A stretch of DNA of 10,132 nucleotides from DASWTL01 sp036402155 (GTDB lineage Bacteria > Bacteroidota > Bacteroidia > Sphingobacteriales > Sphingobacteriaceae). Shown here piece by piece: positions 6,709 through 10,132 of the stretch. The notes beneath the pieces are model-generated. The model was not told the origin of the DNA, searched no databases, and saw only the letters and a program-made list of their open reading frames with translations. The stretch is from the NCBI GenBank assembly GCA_036402155.1, contig DASWTL010000042.1, positions 1 through 10,132 of the forward strand, given 5' to 3'. The translations under genes were made by a program, and so were the position numbers. Each line of letters begins with the position of its first letter. Position 1 is the first letter of the stretch.

Positions 6709-7131
6709 ACTACCCGGTGAATTCGTTAAAAAATCTATTGGATTTAAAACAGGCAACTGGGGAATTGCATCTTTCGCCAGTTTTTTATCAAAAGATAAAA
6801 ATACATCTATTTTGTAGTCCAATGCGGTATAGTACTGCAGAGCATCCTCAATATCATCAAACCTTGAATTTAAAGCGTTTAAGGCTGTATCATGCGTACA
6901 ATCAATTACCTGTAAATCCTTAAGCAAGATCAGTAAAATTTTTTTTGCATTCCTGCTGCCAAATTCTTTAGTTATCCAATGAGCCACAATATGCAAAACT
7001 GAAGGTGTAATAAATGCCTGATACCGGCCATTTGTAATTTCGAGAAATATCTTCTGCGTATACTGAAGATTTTTTCTTTTTAAAAGGAATTCAAGTATAA
7101 AATTCGCGTCAAGAAAAATTCTAGAAACCAT
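6700..7131 (-). CDS. PIN-domain toxin of a type II toxin-antitoxin pair (VapC-like)
   Basis: This 143-residue PIN protein is probably a Mg-dependent ribonuclease. Visible acidic residues are D8 (FLDANFILEF, with E14), D92/D93/E95/D96 in RFDDIEDALQYYTAL, and D115 in LSFDKKL. The glutamate usual in the second PIN motif is not obvious: that segment reads TPSVLHIVAHWI (42-53). This resembles the Bacteroidota PIN subfamily with a DFEDALQYY motif and a PVLTPEEFL-like end, here PVLNPIDFL at 127-135. The last residues (GSEV) and stop fall in a palindromic repeat. The ATG at 7131 overlaps the antitoxin's stop by 11 bases, so the two are co-translated. The pair is AT-rich relative to its flanks by eye. 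Assignment as toxin rests on the fold plus the partner gene. Confidence 0.88.
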   Translation of the reverse strand: MVSRIFLDANFILEFLLKRKNLQYTQKIFLEITNGRYQAFITPSVLHIVAHWITKEFGSRNAKKILLILLKDLQVIDCTHDTALNALNSRFDDIEDALQYYTALDYKIDVFLSFDKKLAKDAIPQLPVLNPIDFLTNSPGSEV

Positions 7132-7363
7132 ATTTCTTTCCTTTTTCTTCGTAATATTTTTCAGTTAAATCCCAATCCTCCGGTATATCTGATTTCTTGA
7201 ATCCCTGCATAAAATCGACAATATTTTCACCCGTTGAGGAATTGGAAAGTTTTTCGAAGTATTCTTCAACTAATTCTGAAACACTTTTTTTATGCTTAGC
7301 AGCATAGGATTTAATTTTATGAAGTAAATTCTCTTCAATTGTTAAGTTAAGTCTCGTCTTCAT
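7121..7363 (-). CDS. DUF6364-like ribbon-helix-helix antitoxin
   Basis: This 80-residue protein has an N-terminal ribbon-helix-helix pattern: strand RLNLTIE at 4-10, helix ENLLHKIKSYAAK at 11-23, and helix SVSELVEEYFEKL at 27-39. This closely resembles DUF6364 proteins found upstream of PIN toxins. The RHH part would dimerise and bind operator DNA, and the acidic/aromatic C-terminus (PEDWDLTEKYYEEKGKKYGF, 61-80) would wrap and inhibit the toxin. It is the first gene of the pair and overlaps the toxin by 11 bases, the usual antitoxin-first order. A TATATTTG box ends four bases before its ATG, so the mRNA may be leaderless. Autoregulation through sites at 7375-7401 is inferred. Confidence 0.85.
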   Translation of the reverse strand: MKTRLNLTIEENLLHKIKSYAAKHKKSVSELVEEYFEKLSNSSTGENIVDFMQGFKKSDIPEDWDLTEKYYEEKGKKYGF

Positions 7364-7367
7364 AAAT

Positions 7368-7375
7368 CAAATATA
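7368..7375 (-). promoter_or_regulatory. Candidate -7 box of the toxin-antitoxin operon (possibly leaderless)
   Basis: On the minus strand TATATTTG matches TAnnTTTG exactly and ends four bases before the antitoxin ATG, so transcription would start at or within a base or two of the start codon. No ribosome-binding site is needed or seen. A clear -33 TTTG is lacking. Confidence 0.5.
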
Positions 7376-7401
7376 CGCATAAATTAAATTAATGCACGCA
7401 T
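7375..7401. promoter_or_regulatory. Candidate antitoxin operator: direct repeats 21 bases apart
   Basis: The hexamer acgcat occurs at 7375-7380 and again at 7396-7401, a spacing of 21 bases or two helical turns, with an AT-rich core (aaattaaattaat) between. The pair sits just upstream of, and touches, the predicted -7 box. Ribbon-helix-helix antitoxins usually bind repeated short sites with helical phasing over their own promoter, so this is a plausible autoregulatory operator. Confidence 0.35.
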
Positions 7402-7478
7402 CTAATTTTCCCACTTACATAGATGAGATTATTTCGAAAACTGGCATGTTGTATCTTTTGAGTTCGGTTTTATTCTAT

Positions 7479-7514
7479 TCAGATTTCCGAAGTTTTAAAA
7501 CTTCGGAAATCTGA
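7479..7514. repeat. Perfect 36-base palindrome, copy B (upstream of the antitoxin)
   Basis: The arms tcagatttccgaagtttt (7479-7496) and aaaacttcggaaatctga (7497-7514) are exact reverse complements with no spacer. The core ttccgaagtttt is shared with the element at 6688-6708. It lies 18 bases after the stop of the minus-strand esterase gene, where it could help stop or stabilise that transcript, but no T tract follows on the minus strand. Confidence 0.85.
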
Positions 7515-7531
7515 CAGTATTAAGAGGGAAA

Positions 7532-8374
7532 TTAAACACCCGTCATAAATTCCAAAACCTGCCTGTACAACCCGTTGCCGCCAGGAATCATTTGGGTGAT
7601 CATCGCTTTGTGTTTCTTTCTCCTTATCTCATAGTAGGTAACGGGATGACTGGTTGCTTTTAATGAATCAGCCAGACGACGTGATTGTAATTGGATGGCT
7701 GGGTAAGTTCGCTCTCCGGTAAATATCAGATAAGGACTTTTAATATTTGACAAATAGGTTAACGGAGAGCCTTTCTTCCATACCGCCTCCTCTGCAGTAA
7801 ATGTTTTTATGAATGACTGGTAATAATTGTCCTGGGCAGCATTAGTCATGTATTCAAACATATCCAGGCCAAATGCGTCGTTTAAGATCACGCCACTTAT
7901 CGGGTTAACAATTCCTTGCCTCTCAAAATAACGCGGATCAAGATCGATAAGTGAGGCCAGATGACCACCGGCAGAATGCCCCATCACAAAAATTCTTCTC
8001 GGATTGCCACCATATCGATTTATATTATTTTTTGTCCATGCAAGAGCGGCTGCACAATCATCAGCCATTTCTTCATATTGATGATCAGGTGATAAACGAT
8101 AATTTACAATTACCGCCACAACGTTTTTTCTTGCAAAATTACGGCCCAGCCAGAAATAGATATCCTTCTTCCCACTTTTCCACGATCCACCATGAATAAA
8201 AACGATTACATCTTTATTTCCCGATAAACTTTCACCATAGTAAATATCCAGTAAATTCCGCTCGTTGGTTGAGGGGTTAACATACGAGATGTTTTTCTCC
8301 CGGATTACAGACCCAAATGAAGGAAGAACCCATAATATATTAAAAATGAATATGAAAAGAGTGCGGCATATCAT
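7532..8374 (-). CDS. Exported alpha/beta hydrolase (esterase, BD-FAE/carboxylesterase-like)
   Basis: This 280-residue protein has an N-terminal hydrophobic segment (about 5-20, then PSFGS), consistent with a cleaved signal peptide and a periplasmic location. The hydrolase core shows the oxyanion motif HGGSWKSG at 61-68, VNYRLSP at 90-96 and the nucleophile elbow GHSAGGHL at 132-139 with S134. A catalytic histidine is likely in KKHKAM (H255). The usual acid in the GxxDxxVxxxQS strand is not an aspartate: the segment reads GERTYPAIQLQS (220-231), so E221 may substitute or the acid may lie elsewhere. The substrate is unknown; small ester hydrolysis is the family norm. The ATG overlaps the SDR stop by four bases (ATGA), so the pair is translated together. 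Confidence 0.87.
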   Translation of the reverse strand: MICRTLFIFIFNILWVLPSFGSVIREKNISYVNPSTNERNLLDIYYGESLSGNKDVIVFIHGGSWKSGKKDIYFWLGRNFARKNVVAVIVNYRLSPDHQYEEMADDCAAALAWTKNNINRYGGNPRRIFVMGHSAGGHLASLIDLDPRYFERQGIVNPISGVILNDAFGLDMFEYMTNAAQDNYYQSFIKTFTAEEAVWKKGSPLTYLSNIKSPYLIFTGERTYPAIQLQSRRLADSLKATSHPVTYYEIRRKKHKAMITQMIPGGNGLYRQVLEFMTGV

Positions 8375-9207
8375 TTAATTAGCGGATCTTTTTCTTTGGC
8401 AAACAAGTCGTAGACCTTCTTATCAACCCACGAAGGGAACAATTTGTTCATCAGGACAGCCATTTTACCCTGGCCTGTCATAATCAAGGTCCGTTTGCGC
8501 TTTTCAATGCCATCCGCAATGATAACGGCCACCTGTTCAGCAGTCATCATCTTCTCCTCATCCATGCTGGTCTCACCCTGAGAAGATCCATCCTTAACCA
8601 ATGCCACTGATCTGATATTGGATGCTGTAAATCCCGGGGCAGCTACCATAACATGTAAACCGGTTTTCAAATTTTCCACACGCAGCGCTTCCAGAAAGCC
8701 ATTCAGTGCAAACTTAGAGGCAGAATAACCGGTACGGCCCGGCAAACCGCGGTACCCTGCAATAGAGGATACTCCCACCACAGATCCTTTATGTTTAAGA
8801 AGTTCAGGAAGGGCATATTTGGTACAATAAACTGCACCCCAGAAATTAACATCCATTAAGCTGCGCAGTACAACCAGGTCCAGATCTTTAAAAAGCGCCC
8901 GCATGGATATACCTGCATTGTTTATTAGAATATCGATTCGGTTAAAAGTGAGCATGGCCTGCTTTATCAGGTTTTCGCAATCCTTTTCAATGGCAACATC
9001 ACACTGAACGGCTACAGCTTTTATCTTAAATCTGGTTTCCAGATCGTGAGTGATTTCGCAAAGAGTTACATATTGCCTTGCTGCCAATACGAGATTAGCG
9101 CCTCTGGAAGCAAACTCTTCTGCACAAGCTTTCCCAATTCCGGATGATGCACCGGTAATTATTACCGTCTTATTCTTAAAAAAAGTGTACTGCGAAATAT
9201 TAAACAT
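8371..9207 (-). CDS. Short-chain dehydrogenase/reductase (classical SDR)
   Basis: This 278-residue protein is a classical SDR, an NAD(P)-dependent oxidoreductase. It has the cofactor motif TGASSGIG at 18-25, CDV at 69-71, NNAG at 96-99, the active-site N121, S148 in VGVSSIAG, and YSASK with Y161 and K165. R44 in AARQ after the second strand may suggest NADP, but this is weak. The C-terminal region (about 215-278, ending KEKDPLIK) extends beyond the core and is of the kind seen in membrane-associated SDRs, though no clear transmembrane helix is seen. The substrate is unknown. It is followed by the esterase gene with a 4-base overlap. The 100 bases upstream, up to recR, contain a heptamer repeat array and no obvious promoter. 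Confidence 0.92.
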   Translation of the reverse strand: MFNISQYTFFKNKTVIITGASSGIGKACAEEFASRGANLVLAARQYVTLCEITHDLETRFKIKAVAVQCDVAIEKDCENLIKQAMLTFNRIDILINNAGISMRALFKDLDLVVLRSLMDVNFWGAVYCTKYALPELLKHKGSVVGVSSIAGYRGLPGRTGYSASKFALNGFLEALRVENLKTGLHVMVAAPGFTASNIRSVALVKDGSSQGETSMDEEKMMTAEQVAVIIADGIEKRKRTLIMTGQGKMAVLMNKLFPSWVDKKVYDLFAKEKDPLIK

Positions 9208-9226
9208 AATTTAACTATATAAATAA

Positions 9227-9275
9227 GTCATTAGACCATTGACGATGGACCATAGACTATGGACTGATCACTAAT
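9227..9275. repeat. Degenerate heptamer tandem array (GACYATN type)
   Basis: Seven consecutive 7-base units are readable on the plus strand: gtcatta, gaccatt, gacgatg, gaccata, gactatg, gactgat, cactaat. The middle four keep GAC.AT. Because neighbouring units are near-complementary, the array holds small hairpins, including ccatag-a-ctatgg at 9250-9262. It fills half of the 100-base gap between recR and the SDR gene. Confidence 0.75.
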
Positions 9276-9307
9276 AACTTAAAATAACCTCAATAACCAA
9301 AACCACA

Positions 9308-9925
9308 TTACTTAAGCAACGAGTTCTCATAAGGCACCCTTGTAACTATGGAACGCCCAAGTGTAATCTCATCAACATATTCAATTTCGCCCCCAAAAGC
9401 AATTCCACGGGCGATAGTTGTTATCTGAACCGGATATTCTTTAAGTTTTTTATACAAATAAAAAATAGTGGTATCACCTTCCATCGTTGCACTTAAAGCA
9501 AGAATAACCTCGGTTATCTCTCCGGCTTTAACCCGCTCAATCAGAGATTCAATTTTTAAATCAGATGGGCCCACACCATCCATTGGAGATATTAATCCCC
9601 CAAGAACATGGTACACCCCTGAAAATTGGCTGGTATTTTCTATTGCCATAACATCACGGGTATCCTCAACAACACAAACCGTTGTTCTTTCGCGTTTCTG
9701 ACCTGAGCATATCTCACATACAGGCAGATCAGAGATATTATGGCAGATTTGACAAAACCGGATATTCCTCTTTAAATTGGTTAAAGATGAACTGAATTTT
9801 TCTACATCAGCTTCAGGTTGGTTCAGCAGGTGCAGCACCAGCCTTAACGCTGTTTTATGGCCTATTCCGGGAAGTTTTGCAAATTCATTCACTGCGTTTT
9901 CCAGCAATCTCGAAGAAAAATTCAT
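9308..9925 (-). CDS. recR: Recombination protein RecR
   Basis: This 205-residue protein has the full RecR length and domain order. A helix-hairpin-helix (KLPGIGHKTALRLVLHLL, 17-34) is followed by a four-cysteine zinc site (C58, C61, C70, C73). A Toprim domain follows, with VCVVEDTRDVMAIE at 83-96, GVYHVLGGLISPMDGVGP at 103-120 and LSATMEGDTT at 144-153, and the Walker B-like end is ARGIAFGGEIEYVDEITLGR at 172-191. RecR works with RecO (and RecF) to load RecA onto SSB-coated gapped DNA. It diverges from the hydrolase gene at 9987. A TATTTTTG box ends four bases before its ATG, so it may be leaderless. Confidence 0.97.
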   Translation of the reverse strand: MNFSSRLLENAVNEFAKLPGIGHKTALRLVLHLLNQPEADVEKFSSSLTNLKRNIRFCQICHNISDLPVCEICSGQKRERTTVCVVEDTRDVMAIENTSQFSGVYHVLGGLISPMDGVGPSDLKIESLIERVKAGEITEVILALSATMEGDTTIFYLYKKLKEYPVQITTIARGIAFGGEIEYVDEITLGRSIVTRVPYENSLLK

Positions 9926-9929
9926 TTTA

Positions 9930-9937
9930 CAAAAATA
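9930..9937 (-). promoter_or_regulatory. Candidate -7 box of recR (possibly leaderless)
   Basis: On the minus strand TATTTTTG matches TAnnTTTG exactly and ends four bases before the recR ATG, the same spacing as at the toxin-antitoxin operon. No strong -33 TTTG is visible at the expected distance, only AT-rich sequence. Confidence 0.45.
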
Positions 9938-9986
9938 ACGTTTAAAATAGATAAATTTAGAGCTTTGAACCTTGACCAGGAATAAT

Positions 9987-10132
9987 ATGATTAAAAAATT
10001 TGTTTACCTTCTCGTCTGTTTCTTTATGTTAAATTCGCTTGTATATTCACAAACGGTCATACCCTTATATCCCGGAGAAATCCCCAATTCTATACCTGCG
10101 ACTAATATAGAAGAGTCGTTAACCACCGGTGG
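9987..10132 (+). CDS. Probable secreted alpha/beta hydrolase, N-terminal fragment (runs off the right edge)
   Basis: The plus strand opens at the ATG at 9987 and stays open for 48 codons to the window end. Basic MIKK is followed by a hydrophobic segment (FVYLLVCFFMLNSLV) and YSQ, a good signal-peptidase I site. The mature start, TVIPLYPGEIPNSIPATNIEES, resembles the N-terminus of Bacteroidota secreted esterase/lipase-like hydrolases, which typically begin with an IPLYP..IPNS motif before a glycine-rich hydrolase core. The catalytic part lies outside the window, so the function is tentative. A weak Shine-Dalgarno sequence, agga (9978-9981), sits five bases before the ATG. A near-match to the -7 box (taaattta, 9952-9959) lies upstream. 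Confidence 0.6.
   Translation, partial: MIKKFVYLLVCFFMLNSLVYSQTVIPLYPGEIPNSIPATNIEESLTTG

Noticed and set aside
6642..6923. Plus-strand open frame opposite the toxin gene
   Set aside because: It is antisense to the PIN toxin, which has clear family motifs, and its translation shows no recognisable domain pattern. It also runs through the palindromic repeat.
7479..7514. Perfect palindrome considered as a standard intrinsic terminator of the esterase gene
   Set aside because: No T tract follows on the minus strand, the stem is AT-rich at its centre, and a related copy lies at 6688-6708. A repeat element explains it better, though it may still affect transcript ends.
6688..7514. The flanking repeats considered as terminal inverted repeats of an insertion sequence
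   Set aside because: There is no transposase between them, each copy is itself palindromic rather than one arm of a pair, and no target-site duplication is visible.
9227..9275. Heptamer array considered as a CRISPR remnant
   Set aside because: The units are 7 bases with no unique spacers, and no cas genes are nearby.
9468..9701. Open frame on the plus strand inside recR
   Set aside because: It is antisense to a well-conserved RecR Toprim region and has no domain pattern of its own.
1..10132. Search for tRNA, rRNA or riboswitch signatures
   Set aside because: No T-loop-like GTTCRA with a matching acceptor stem, rRNA-like conserved stretch, or known aptamer core was recognised. The lysine-pathway gene lysC has only a 64-base leader, too short for a lysine riboswitch.

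Overview
The window looks like ordinary chromosome from a Bacteroidota bacterium, most likely of the Sphingobacteriales/Cytophagales type. The evidence is a DUF4296 lipoprotein, a two-domain methyltransferase of the PG_1098 (Thump-like) type that I know mainly from this phylum, several TAnnTTTG boxes (the -7 element of Bacteroidota sigma factor) upstream of genes, almost no strong Shine-Dalgarno sequences, and AT-rich intergenic DNA. No rRNA, tRNA, CRISPR array, transposase or phage gene was seen. No stretch longer than about 170 bases lacks a gene.

Layout, left to right. Positions 1-829, minus strand: a DUF4296 lipoprotein is followed, with a 4-base ATGA overlap, by the first 98 codons of mutS2, which runs off the left edge. 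Positions 875-4591, plus strand: four housekeeping genes, namely a YggS/PLPBP pyridoxal-phosphate protein, an SSAT-like GNAT acetyltransferase, aspartokinase, and a PG_1098-like methyltransferase that starts at a TTG overlapping the aspartokinase stop. Positions 4593-6570, minus strand: a DUF72 protein, a 1-Cys peroxiredoxin and a cold-shock protein closed by a clear intrinsic terminator. Positions 6688-7514: a small type II toxin-antitoxin operon (DUF6364-like antitoxin, PIN-domain toxin), bounded on both sides by copies of a palindromic repeat. Positions 7532-9925, minus strand: recR, then a short-chain dehydrogenase and a signal-peptide-bearing esterase that overlap by 4 bases. From 9987, plus strand: the first 48 codons of a probable secreted alpha/beta hydrolase.

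Most genes are core metabolism and genome maintenance: PLP homeostasis, the aspartate pathway, peroxide defence, cold-shock RNA chaperoning and recombination. The accessory part is the toxin-antitoxin cassette. I did not find a convincing large undescribed system. The most unusual signals are non-coding: two intergenic arrays with a 7-base period (1591-1618 and 9227-9275), the palindromic elements flanking the toxin-antitoxin pair (one of which supplies the toxin's stop codon), two genes whose predicted -7 box ends exactly 4 bases before the ATG and may be leaderless, and a palindrome overlying the cold-shock promoter.
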